Source of the DNA: Lachnospiraceae bacterium
Lineage (GTDB): Bacteria; Bacillota; Clostridia; Lachnospirales; Lachnospiraceae
DNA length: 64,000 nt
Reading direction: 5' to 3'
NCBI GenBank assembly: GCA_014804755.1
Contig: JAAUZE010000025.1
Coordinates: 1-64,000 of the forward strand
A model generated the notes under the pieces. It ran no database searches, had not been told where the DNA came from, and worked only from the letters and a program-made list of their open reading frames with translations. Both the position numbers and the translations under genes were made by a program. How positions within the stretch are numbered: position 1 is the first letter of the stretch; each line of letters starts with the position of its first letter. Below are positions 54,825 to 62,467 of this stretch, piece by piece.

Positions 54825-54944
54825 GCGGATGCCTCCGGTTTGTTAGTCTTCCAACAATGAAATTATACTCTATTTTCATCAGAGGTACAATGCTTGAATG
54901 TGTAGGAATCATGCGATACTATGCCGGCATTCCATTTGCAAATC

Positions 54945-55682
54945 TCACGAAAAGATCGTGTACACCGCCGTCTTGGAAACACTGTCCACATGAACATATA
55001 CATCCATGCAAGTCATGCCGTCCTTTTCGTATACATGCTCGAAGCAGGCTAGGATATTGTCATTCATCTTTTCCTGAAATCCGTTTACCTCCAAATGTGC
55101 CATGATTTTTTTGTATGCGTTCGGAATCCGTTCAAATGCGGCGGCAAACGGATCGTATATCGTGATCACCGCGTAATCCGCGTCAATCTGATCGTGATAT
55201 TCCACTCCAGGGCAGTCGGTCGTAAATCCGTCCGGCAGCACATAGGCGGACACATAGCCCCTTAAACCGAACCGGTTCTGCAATTCGGCGGAAACAAACG
55301 GAAAATCCCAGCCGATCTGCATGGCGTTTGGCGCGCTTTCAAGCAGACCTGCTCTTTTTGCCCAATTCTCCATGTAGGCGTTCACATCATCCTCCGGATT
55401 CGGCGTCACCATCACATACCTTGCCATGCGAAAGCCCTTAACAGTTTTGATCGTGATCTCTGAATAAATATGTTTGTCATCCGTCAGATTCTCCCGGATG
55501 AGCGTATCTAATTTGCAGGAAAACAGATCGCTCAATGCGACAAGATTATTTAATTCGGGAACAATCTCGTCCGCTTCCCATCTCGATACCGTCTGACGGG
55601 AAACGGCCATTTCATCCGCCAGCTTTTCCTGTGTGATCTTCTTTTGCTTCCGCAAATACTGAATGTTTTTTCCTAAGCTCAT
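54945..55682 (-). CDS. XRE-type regulator with GyrI-like ligand domain
   Basis: 245 residues. An N-terminal helix-turn-helix (residues 1-60: LRKQKKITQEKLADEMAVSRQTVSRWEADEIVPELNNLVALSDLF) is followed by a GyrI/AraC effector-binding-like domain (about 85-245) with the WDFPFVSAEL and YVLPDGFTTD patterns. Such proteins are usually one-component sensors of hydrophobic or drug-like ligands. AAAGGAG precedes the ATG. It lies downstream of the nitroreductase gene beyond a terminator-like hairpin and may be separate from the RiPP cluster. Confidence 0.9.
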   Translation of the reverse strand: MSLGKNIQYLRKQKKITQEKLADEMAVSRQTVSRWEADEIVPELNNLVALSDLFSCKLDTLIRENLTDDKHIYSEITIKTVKGFRMARYVMVTPNPEDDVNAYMENWAKRAGLLESAPNAMQIGWDFPFVSAELQNRFGLRGYVSAYVLPDGFTTDCPGVEYHDQIDADYAVITIYDPFAAAFERIPNAYKKIMAHLEVNGFQEKMNDNILACFEHVYEKDGMTCMDVYVHVDSVSKTAVYTIFS

Positions 55683-55820
55683 TCATGTTCTCCTTTCGCG
55701 CTTCCCGTTTTTCGCAGGCCGCCGTCGTGGACGTTCCCACGCCGTCCGCCAAAGGCGATTTTGCAACGGTTGTCATGTTGTCATCGCAGCTGCATGACAT
55801 CATTATCGCACGGCAGGAAG

Positions 55821-55859
55821 AAAAAATACACCATCCTGTAAGTGATTTTTTACAGGATG
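55821..55859 (-). terminator. Terminator of the RiPP nitroreductase gene
   Basis: CATCCTGTAA (55832-55841) pairs with TTACAGGATG (55850-55859); a U-run (ATTTTTTCTT) follows four bases later on the minus strand. Confidence 0.75.
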
Positions 55860-55903
55860 ATGTCGCGTGAGAGTTTACATGAAACATAAATATTTGTCTG
55901 CTT

Positions 55904-56482
55904 TTATTCAATGATCTTGCTTCGGTTTTCCTTCCTCGGTTTTGCCTGCGGATATTCTCCATCACAATATCCCAAAAGAACAAAGCAGCGGGCAATATAA
56001 TTTGAGGGAACCCCCCATTCCTGCAGGAGCGCTTCACCTATTTCATTGTCAAAGGTTTCCTCGCCCCTTGCGATAATACAAGAGGAAATTCCAATCTCCG
56101 ATGCCATCAGCACCATGTTTTCTGCACAGCAAAAGGCGTCGGGAATACTGTAAAGAAAATCCTTCTGTGCGAAAACAATACAGACCGTGGGCGCGCCGTA
56201 AAAACCGCTCTTCATATTCAGATCATCAATGACGCTGGGCTGTTCTTTTGAAACATAGCTGCCTGCCAATCTGCTCCTGTCAAATCGAGCCAGATTTAAC
56301 CTGCCGATTTTCTCCACCAACGCCTGATCATGGATGCCCACAATGATACTGCGCTGACCGCCTCCGGCATTCGGTGCATAAGTTCCGGCTTCTATGATTT
56401 TTTCCAAGTCCGATCTTGGAATCTGTTTATCCTGATATTTGCGAATAGAGCGACGATGTTTTATCAGTTCCAAAAGTGCCAT
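55904..56482 (-). CDS. Nitroreductase-family protein of the ACGX cluster
   Basis: 192 residues. HRRSIRKYQDKQIPRSDLEKIIEAGTYAPNAGG is the FMN-binding start of nitroreductases, and GISSCIIARGEETFDNE with VPSNYIARCFVLLGYCDGEYPQAKPRK closes the fold. It probably binds FMN and performs a redox step. The ATG at 56482 has AGGAGG seven bases upstream, and the stop codon of the radical SAM gene overlaps it, so the two proteins are coupled. In this cluster it may oxidise or reduce the modified peptide. Confidence 0.9.
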   Translation of the reverse strand: MALLELIKHRRSIRKYQDKQIPRSDLEKIIEAGTYAPNAGGGQRSIIVGIHDQALVEKIGRLNLARFDRSRLAGSYVSKEQPSVIDDLNMKSGFYGAPTVCIVFAQKDFLYSIPDAFCCAENMVLMASEIGISSCIIARGEETFDNEIGEALLQEWGVPSNYIARCFVLLGYCDGEYPQAKPRKENRSKIIE

Positions 56483-57537
56483 CATTCAACCTCCTTCCAG
56501 CATTGTGGATCAGCGTCATAAAAATCCCCATAGGTTCCGCAGGCAACAGCCGGACATCCCCGGCACCATGCCTTCAATTCACATTTGCTGCATTTCTTAA
56601 ATTTGTCGTATTCCCGATAAGCTTCCATTTCACAGACCCAGACATCGGCAATCCTGTCCTCAAAGACATTTGCCACGCGGCTGTTTTGCACCCGGCGGCA
56701 GGCATAAATATCACCTGTCGGCAGGATTGTCAAATGGCAGTTGCCGCAGTTACAGCCACCGTAGATCATCCCCTCCTGAGCAGTTTCGGGAATTTTAAAT
56801 GTCCCTGTTTCATACTCATACAGCGTCCAAAGATGGTCTTTCTTATTGAAGTAGGTTTCGCAGCCTGCCGCTTCCAGCTCTTTAAATTTTTTATCACAGG
56901 CTGCGAGCAGTTCCCGGTAACGCAGAGGCTCTATTCCTGTATCCTTTTCCTCACTGGTCGGACAATAACGGGCAAAAGCAAACACATCTGCTTTATGGGC
57001 AGCCACCGTGTCAATCACGGCGGGAATTTCCTCAATGTTTTTGCCCGATACAGTTGTCATCATCACGCTGCGGATACCTGCTTTTTTGATACAGGCAATT
57101 TTTTCCAATGTCATGTCAAAGGAGCCCGGTTTCCGAAACCAATCGTGCGTTTCCCGCATACCGTCAAGGGAAAGCTGATATTTTTGGCAGCCGTATTCTT
57201 TTAGCTTTCGACATACTTCATCGTTTAGGTGGAATGGATTTCCGAGAATCGTAAAAGGAATCTCCTGTGTTTTCAGAAGTTCAAGCAGTTTCCAAAAATC
57301 CGGATGCAGAATCGGATCTCCGCCCGTAATATAAAAGTACGGCAGGCGGTAATACATTTCGCAGAAGTCTAAGCAGTTATAGAACGTATCCTGCATCTGC
57401 GCCCATGTCATAGCATCCGGTTTTTTGCAGTTATCCTCTGAAAATATGTAACAATGTCTGCACCGTTGATCGCACTCATCTGTAATATGCCATTGAAAAG
57501 CAAAGTATTGCTTCGATTCAGAAAAGTATTGTTTCAT
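56482..57537 (-). CDS. Radical SAM/SPASM maturase, ACGX system
   Basis: 351 residues. The radical-SAM cluster ligands are CDQRCRHC (Cys22, Cys26, Cys29), followed by the glycine motif YITGGDP. The C-terminal SPASM region is very Cys-rich (GGCNCGNCHLTILPTGDIYACR, then CSKCELKAWCRGC) and would hold one or two auxiliary Fe-S clusters. SPASM enzymes modify ribosomal peptides, for example by thioether or C-C bonds. The Cys-repeat peptide gene lies 100 bases upstream, which fits the radical SAM/SPASM ACGX-system type known by name in protein family collections. GAGGATTAGC precedes the ATG. Confidence 0.93.
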   Translation of the reverse strand: MKQYFSESKQYFAFQWHITDECDQRCRHCYIFSEDNCKKPDAMTWAQMQDTFYNCLDFCEMYYRLPYFYITGGDPILHPDFWKLLELLKTQEIPFTILGNPFHLNDEVCRKLKEYGCQKYQLSLDGMRETHDWFRKPGSFDMTLEKIACIKKAGIRSVMMTTVSGKNIEEIPAVIDTVAAHKADVFAFARYCPTSEEKDTGIEPLRYRELLAACDKKFKELEAAGCETYFNKKDHLWTLYEYETGTFKIPETAQEGMIYGGCNCGNCHLTILPTGDIYACRRVQNSRVANVFEDRIADVWVCEMEAYREYDKFKKCSKCELKAWCRGCPAVACGTYGDFYDADPQCWKEVE

Positions 57538-57561
57538 GCTAATCCTCGCTTTATCTTAAAT

Positions 57562-57589
57562 CGGTTATACCGAGTAACATTCGAATGTT
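57562..57589. repeat. Two palindromes between precursor and maturase
   Basis: CGGTTATACCG (57562-57572) and AACATTCGAATGTT (57576-57589) lie side by side in the 100-base gap after the precursor gene. They have no U-run. They may stabilise the 3' end of the precursor message so that peptide exceeds enzyme. Confidence 0.7.
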
Positions 57590-57637
57590 CCCGGCGAGCG
57601 CGTTCCCACCGGAAACATCTTTGGGGATGGCTGTTGA

Positions 57638-57850
57638 TTACTTGTCGCCAGCACCACAGGCAGAGCCGCATGCCGCAGGCGTCTCCCCCGGCTTGTCACC
57701 GGAACCACAGGCTGCAGGAGCCTCAGCAGGCTTGTCGCCGGCGCCGCAGGCCGCGGGTGTCTCGGCCGGCTTGTCAGAAGCCCCACAAGCAGCTCCACAA
57801 GCGGATGCAGTATTTTCCTCAGTCCATCCAGCAAGATTCGTAAGTGCCAT
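57638..57850 (-). CDS. ACGX-repeat RiPP precursor peptide
   Basis: 70 residues: a short leader (1-16, MALTNLAGWTEENTAS), then a core with six Ala-Cys-Gly motifs at 17, 21, 34, 47, 60 and 64. Three full 13-residue units ACG-x-x-DKP-x-E-x-PA run from 21 to 59. Every Cys is in an ACG(A/S) context. AAAGGAGG before the ATG is a strong ribosome binding site. The promoter with paired direct repeats is upstream, and the SPASM maturase and nitroreductase follow. The product, probably with modified Cys or neighbouring residues, is unknown. No dedicated protease or transporter gene is adjacent. Confidence 0.92.
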   Translation of the reverse strand: MALTNLAGWTEENTASACGAACGASDKPAETPAACGAGDKPAEAPAACGSGDKPGETPAACGSACGAGDK

Positions 57851-57898
57851 GAAAAAGTCCTCCTTTCCATACTCAGGGTGTTTTCTCCCTTAAAAATA

Positions 57899-57954
57899 AT
57901 CATATTGTTTTTTTTCTGTCCGGCAAGTACGCACTATTTTATGGGGATACGCAC
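57899..57954 (-). promoter_or_regulatory. Precursor promoter with paired TACGCAC repeats
   Basis: TTGCCG (57921-57926), a 16-base spacer and TATGAT (57899-57904) on the minus strand. Two direct repeats TACGCAC (57928-57934 and 57948-57954, plus strand), exactly 20 bases apart, lie immediately upstream of the -35 box, in activator position for the divergent HxlR protein. Confidence 0.65.
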
Positions 57955-58021
57955 CTTTTTGTAACCGTTAGAATTTTACGCTGTTTCCCGATTACGGCAA
58001 TGATGTAGATTTTTCCGTCTA

Positions 58022-58050
58022 TTGCATTTTATAGGATATTATGGTATAAT
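58022..58050 (+). promoter_or_regulatory. HxlR gene promoter
   Basis: TTGCAT (58022-58027), a 17-base spacer and TATAAT (58045-58050), 41 bases before the start codon. Confidence 0.8.
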
Positions 58051-58090
58051 TTGAGTGTAACATTCTTTTTTGAAGTAATGGAGGCATGAC

Positions 58091-58429
58091 ATGAAAACGA
58101 AAGCCGAATTGCTGCCTGACTGTCCGGTAGCTACAACCGTCCAGCTGATTGGAAATAAATGGAAGCTATTGATCATACGGAATCTTCTGGTCCGGTCGTG
58201 GCGCTTTAATGAATTGCATAAAAATTTGGACGGTATCAGCCAAAAGGTGCTCACCGACAGCCTGCGTTCTATGGAAGCGGACGGGTTGATTACCCGCACT
58301 GTGTATGCAGAAGTGCCGCCAAGAGTGGAATATGCCCTTTCCGAATTGGGTGAGACCATGCGCCCGATTCTTGAGGCTATGGAAACGTGGGGGAATTCCT
58401 ATCAGTCAATGAAGGGCAAATCGACTTAA
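58091..58429 (+). CDS. HxlR-family transcriptional regulator
   Basis: 112 residues. A conserved Cys11 sits in the DCPVATT start typical of HxlR proteins, followed by IGNKWKLLIIRNLL, RFNELHKNLDGISQKVLTDSLRSMEADGLITRTVY and VPPRVEYALSELG (winged helix). HxlR members respond to thiol stress, aldehydes or quinones and can repress or activate. It is transcribed divergently from the RiPP precursor across a 240-base region that holds both promoters and the TACGCAC repeats. GGAGG precedes the ATG. It is the probable regulator of the cluster. Confidence 0.93.
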   Translation: MKTKAELLPDCPVATTVQLIGNKWKLLIIRNLLVRSWRFNELHKNLDGISQKVLTDSLRSMEADGLITRTVYAEVPPRVEYALSELGETMRPILEAMETWGNSYQSMKGKST

Positions 58430-58498
58430 GTATCCCGGTAGTCCCCAGCGAACAGATTCTATTGAACGAATCTCTTTTGATCTACTCACCCCTCCCTG

Positions 58499-59980
58499 TC
58501 ACTTCAGCATCTCCTCAATAAAGATCCCGTAGCCCCGCGTGGAATCATTGACAAGTACATGCGTCACCGCGCCGACAAGTCTGCCGTTCTGGATGATCGG
58601 ACTGCCGCTCATACCCTGCACAATGCCGCCCGTCAGGGCGATCAGCCGCCTGTCCGTCACTTGAATGGTGATGCCCTTATTCACGTTCTGACTATCATAA
58701 TCCAGACCAATGATCTCTATGTCGTAATACTTTGCCGTCCCATCAATATTACAATATATTTGTGCGGGTCCGACGCTGACGTCCTGCTTTAAGCCGATCT
58801 CGACCGGTGAGGAATCGATCTGATCCATGAGCTTGGCATTCACCTCGCCGTGAATCCCCGCAGAAGTGTTTTCCGTCACGGTGCCGAGGCGGTTGCTGTC
58901 CGTATAACGGATGATCCCCGTCAGTTCTCCGGGAACTCCTCTTTTTCCTTTTGTGATACCGATAATATCCGTGCGATAAAGCGCGCCTTCGCCAAGCTCG
59001 AGCATCACGCCGATATCGCTGTCGCTAACGCCGTGTCCGAGCGCGCCAAACTCCCCGTCCGCATCCACATACGTCAACGTGCCGATGCCCTGCGCACTAT
59101 CCTTGATCCAAATGCCGATCTTATACTCCCTGTCCTGATTGCGCACCGGGCGCACTGCCACGTCAAACTGCTCGCCGCCGCGCTCGATCGTCATGACCAT
59201 GACCTCGCCGTTCGACTGCGCCACACGCGAGACAAAATCACTTTTACCGGTTACGGGCGTCCCGTTTACCGTCAGGATGTAATCCCCTACCCGCAGCACA
59301 TGTTCGGCGGGCATCACGACATTTCCCTGCTCGTCAATGAAATTGCTCGTACCGATCACCAAAACACCCGGGATTTTGACATAAATCCCGATCGGCAATC
59401 CGGCAGGATACACCATGGACTCATCAATGACCTCGATCTGCACCGTCTTAAACGGAATGATACCGAACAGCTTCAACTCCGCGCGGTAGCTGTTTTCCGC
59501 ATTTGCAACAAAGGTCACATTTGCGGACAGATTGACCGGCATACGGCCGATGACGCTTTCCGCATCCGCTTCGCTGCTCTCTGCCGTATCGTCAAGCGTC
59601 TGTCCTCCGGCATCCCAGCCGCTTCCTGCCAAGCCGCCTGAGTCCGCCACGCTGCTCCCCGCTGCATCACTGATCAACTCTCCATTCATACTGCCGGAGC
59701 GCGCCGTCCCCGCTGCATTCCCCTGTCCGTCAAGCTCCTGTAAGACCTCACGCGCACGTCTGTTTCCGCCTGAAATCATAATGATCTCTCCCGATAACGG
59801 CACGTTAAAAGAGATTTCCGACTCCTCTCCTGCTTTTAAGTATATCGTATCCGGCACCGTCTGATAAATGTCCACGAGCAGGATTGCGCAGATGGTCCCC
59901 ACTGAAAAAAATAAGATCATCCATAAAAATATCCGGTAGGATCTCCGGTGTTTTCCATTGACTGCATTAGTCATTTCCAT
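58499..59980 (-). CDS. spoIVB: SpoIVB-type peptidase
   Basis: 493 residues, a signalling serine peptidase of family S55 that in Bacillus crosses from forespore to mother cell and triggers SpoIVFB and sigma-K. N-terminal membrane helix (about 14-36), a PDZ domain with ADYILTVNGTPV-like VGDYILTVNGTPVTGKSDF, and the peptidase domain with GALGHGVSD (His) and GMSGSPIIQNG (Ser460). Residues about 82-145 form a Gly/Ser/Ala/Asp-rich insertion that makes it longer than the roughly 425-residue Bacillus protein. It follows recN. The gene next to it downstream is not spo0A but a divergent HxlR gene. Confidence 0.94.
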   Translation of the reverse strand: MEMTNAVNGKHRRSYRIFLWMILFFSVGTICAILLVDIYQTVPDTIYLKAGEESEISFNVPLSGEIIMISGGNRRAREVLQELDGQGNAAGTARSGSMNGELISDAAGSSVADSGGLAGSGWDAGGQTLDDTAESSEADAESVIGRMPVNLSANVTFVANAENSYRAELKLFGIIPFKTVQIEVIDESMVYPAGLPIGIYVKIPGVLVIGTSNFIDEQGNVVMPAEHVLRVGDYILTVNGTPVTGKSDFVSRVAQSNGEVMVMTIERGGEQFDVAVRPVRNQDREYKIGIWIKDSAQGIGTLTYVDADGEFGALGHGVSDSDIGVMLELGEGALYRTDIIGITKGKRGVPGELTGIIRYTDSNRLGTVTENTSAGIHGEVNAKLMDQIDSSPVEIGLKQDVSVGPAQIYCNIDGTAKYYDIEIIGLDYDSQNVNKGITIQVTDRRLIALTGGIVQGMSGSPIIQNGRLVGAVTHVLVNDSTRGYGIFIEEMLK

Positions 59981-60018
59981 ATTGCTACCTAAGCCTTTCT
60001 GACTCTCGTTTTCTTACA

Positions 60019-60134
60019 GAAGCAGAGCCGAAATGCTTCGCATTTCAGGCTCGCGTTGCTCGCCGCAAAGCAATTTTTTCACGCCTGCTCGTGCGAGCAC
60101 GGCAGGCTCCCAAAAATCGCTTTGCTTCTCTGCT
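60019..60134. repeat. Nested hairpin structure upstream of spoIVB
   Basis: Outer arms AGCAGAG (60021-60027) and CTCTGCT (60128-60134). Inside are GAGCCGAAATGC/GCATTTC-A-GGCTC (60025-60052), and CAAAGC-AATTTTT with AAAAATCGCTTTG (60066-60124) enclosing GCCTGC/GCAGGC (60083-60107). It would fold as a branched RNA or a cruciform in the recN-spoIVB gap. Confidence 0.65.
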
Positions 60135-60143
60135 CATCGCGCA

Positions 60144-60171
60144 AAAAAAGAGAGACTCATAAGTCTCTCTT
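60144..60171 (-). terminator. Terminator of recN
   Basis: AAGAGAGACT and AGTCTCTCTT arms with a CATA loop, followed on the minus strand by TTTTTTTGCG. spoIVB therefore probably has its own promoter within or after the nested hairpins. Confidence 0.88.
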
Positions 60172-60250
60172 AGTATGTAGCGTTATTTTTATTTTATGGA
60201 TACAGTTTCTATTTTTTGATGGCAAATATTTCTGAAAAACAACGTTTTTC

Positions 60251-61939
60251 TTATTGCTTAACTTCCTGTGCCATCCGCTTCATCTCCGCGGCGTTGGTAA
60301 GCGCCGCCTCCGTGATCTGATCGCCGCCGAGCATTCTTGCCAGCTCTTCTAAGAGCGCCTGCTCCTTAACCGGATGAATGCGCGTTGCCGTTCTTCCCTC
60401 CTTCGTCTCCTTGGCAATGACAAAATGGGTATCTGCCATCGCCGCGATCTGCGGAAGGTGCGTGATACAAATGACCTGACTGTTTTTTGCAAGCGCGCCG
60501 AGCTTCTCTGAAACAAGCCACGCCGTTTTGCCGCTGATACCGGCGTCAATCTCATCAAAGATCATGGCGTCAATGCCTTCCTTATCCGCTTTCAGCGTTT
60601 TCAGCGCAAGCATGATCCTCGAAAGCTCACCGCCGCTTGCCACCGAGGAAAGCGGCTTATAAGGCTCTCCCGGATTTAAGGACAGCATAAAGGTCACCCG
60701 GTCATATCCGTCAGCTGTATAATGCTCCTCATCCGGCACCACGTCAATCTGCACGCCTGCTTTCAGAAAATTCAGATCCTGAAGCGCGACACTCAGCTCC
60801 TTTGCAAGCTTCTCCGCCGTTTTTTTACGCAGAGCGGACACCCGCGCGCAAAGCGCGCGCAGCTCTTTCTCCGATTGCATCAGTTTTTCCCGTACGCGCT
60901 TCTTATATGCGTCAAAATCGCTCATCTGCTCCAAATACGCCTGCTGCTTCTCCAAATATGCCTGTATTTGACCAATCGAGTCAACATGGTATTTGCTTTT
61001 CAAATGATTGATCAGATCAAGGCGCGTCTCCACTTCCTGAAACTCCCGCTCATCAAATTCCATATCGGAAATATAATCGGAAAGCTCCCTGTTAAAATCA
61101 CTGAGCAGCGCGTCAATATTCACAAGCTGTTCCTCTAAACCGGACGCCTCTTCATCCAATGCCGCTACGCTTCTCATTTCCATTGCTGCCGCGCCGATGA
61201 GCATGCTTGCACTCTGGGAATCGCTGTCCCCCGTCATGCCGTATACGCGCTGCACATGCTCCATGATTTTTTTGCCGTTCAGCATTTTGTGATAACGGCG
61301 CTCTAATTCCTCATCCTCTCCTTCGGTAAGCGAAGCCCGTTCGATCTCGGACACCTCAAACTGCGCCAGCGCGATCTCCCGCTCGCCCGCATGCTCTTTT
61401 TCCCGGACCTGAAGTTCTTCTTCCCTGCATGTGCAATAAGTCCGGTATGCTTTCCGTACCTGCTCTGACAGGCTCTGCATCTCTGCTCCCGCATAGCCGT
61501 CAAGGTATGCCCGCTGTTCTTTTTCCTGAAGCAAAAGCTGATTATCCCTCTGACCATGAATATGCAGCAGTACCTCGGCAAGCTGCGCAAGCTGCTTTGC
61601 CGTCACGGTCTCCCCGCAGACTTTACAGACAGAGCGCTTCTCTGAGATCCTCCGCTGTACGATCACAATGCCGTCGTCCTCCGCCGTCAGCTCCAATTCC
61701 TCCAAGCGGCGGCGCTGCGCATCGTTCTCAAGCTGGAATATCATCTCGATGACAGCCTGTTCCTCTCCGCTTCTGATGCAGTCCTTATCCGCTTTTGCCC
61801 CCAGGGCCAGATTGATGGAGCCGAGCAGGATGGATTTTCCCGCGCCCGTCTCACCGCTCAAAATATTCAGGCCTTTGGCAAATTCGATCTCCGCCTCGTC
61901 AATGAGGGCAAGATTTTTCACATGTAAACTCAGTAACAT
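60251..61939 (-). CDS. recN: DNA repair protein RecN
   Basis: 562-residue SMC-like ATPase. Walker A GETGAGKSILLGSINLALG near residues 29-47, a central coiled coil, then LSSVASGGELSRIMLALKT (ABC signature), MIFDEIDAGISGKTA (Walker B) and ICITHLPQIAAMAD (His switch). It holds DNA ends during double-strand break repair. AGGGAG lies before the ATG. It follows argR by 69 bases in the conserved nadK-argR-recN order. Confidence 0.97.
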   Translation of the reverse strand: MLLSLHVKNLALIDEAEIEFAKGLNILSGETGAGKSILLGSINLALGAKADKDCIRSGEEQAVIEMIFQLENDAQRRRLEELELTAEDDGIVIVQRRISEKRSVCKVCGETVTAKQLAQLAEVLLHIHGQRDNQLLLQEKEQRAYLDGYAGAEMQSLSEQVRKAYRTYCTCREEELQVREKEHAGEREIALAQFEVSEIERASLTEGEDEELERRYHKMLNGKKIMEHVQRVYGMTGDSDSQSASMLIGAAAMEMRSVAALDEEASGLEEQLVNIDALLSDFNRELSDYISDMEFDEREFQEVETRLDLINHLKSKYHVDSIGQIQAYLEKQQAYLEQMSDFDAYKKRVREKLMQSEKELRALCARVSALRKKTAEKLAKELSVALQDLNFLKAGVQIDVVPDEEHYTADGYDRVTFMLSLNPGEPYKPLSSVASGGELSRIMLALKTLKADKEGIDAMIFDEIDAGISGKTAWLVSEKLGALAKNSQVICITHLPQIAAMADTHFVIAKETKEGRTATRIHPVKEQALLEELARMLGGDQITEAALTNAAEMKRMAQEVKQ

Positions 61940-62008
61940 TACGATACTCCCTATGTCTCTCCGGGCAGGGCGTCTCTCTCTTTTCCGCCTCTGCTAATGG
62001 CCGTCCGC

Positions 62009-62467
62009 TCAAGACTTGCAGACCGACCTGATCTTTTCCATCACGATATGGGCGTCCTCCGCGGTACGCACGGCAGCCATGATCGTATCGTCCCCTGCGA
62101 TACTCCCCACAATTTCTTTAAGCTGCATCGCGTCAATGGCAGCGGCGACCGCCATCGCCATGCCGGAAACCGTCTTTACGACAAGAATGTTCTGCGCGCA
62201 GTCCATGGAAAGCATTCCTTCGCGCAGCACACGGATATATTTATCTTCCCGTACTGCTTCCTGCTCTTTGGGCGCATAGTACTTCTGCGCACCGTTCCGA
62301 TCAGTCAGCTTTGTCAGCTTCAGTTCCCTGATGTCGCGCGAGACCGTTGCCTGCGTGACCGTAAACCCCGCGCGGCACAATGCTTCCGCAAGCTCCTCCT
62401 GCGTCCCGATATCCTGTTTTTCAATCAGCGTAAGCAGCATTTCCTGTCGCTTCTGCTTCGACATCAT
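62009..62467 (-). CDS. argR: Arginine repressor ArgR
   Basis: 152 residues. An N-terminal winged helix (GTQEELAEALCRAGFTVTQATVSRDIRELKL, with the diagnostic ATVSRDI) and a C-terminal hexamerisation and arginine-binding domain (VVKTVSGMAMAVAAAIDAM, EIVGSIAGDDTIMAAVRT with the GDDT arginine site). It represses arginine synthesis and may activate catabolism. The start ATG lies next to the nadK stop codon. Confidence 0.97.
   Translation of the reverse strand: MMSKQKRQEMLLTLIEKQDIGTQEELAEALCRAGFTVTQATVSRDIRELKLTKLTDRNGAQKYYAPKEQEAVREDKYIRVLREGMLSMDCAQNILVVKTVSGMAMAVAAAIDAMQLKEIVGSIAGDDTIMAAVRTAEDAHIVMEKIRSVCKS

Noticed and set aside
55612..56037. 141-residue minus-strand ORF spanning the nitroreductase-XRE gap
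   Set aside because: It overlaps the ends of two well-supported genes and contains the terminator hairpin; no consistent ribosome binding site.
57638..57850. Regularly spaced DNA repeats resembling a short tandem or CRISPR-like array
   Set aside because: The periodicity is about 39 bases and is fully explained by the 13-residue ACGX protein repeat with a start codon and ribosome binding site; there are no unique spacers.
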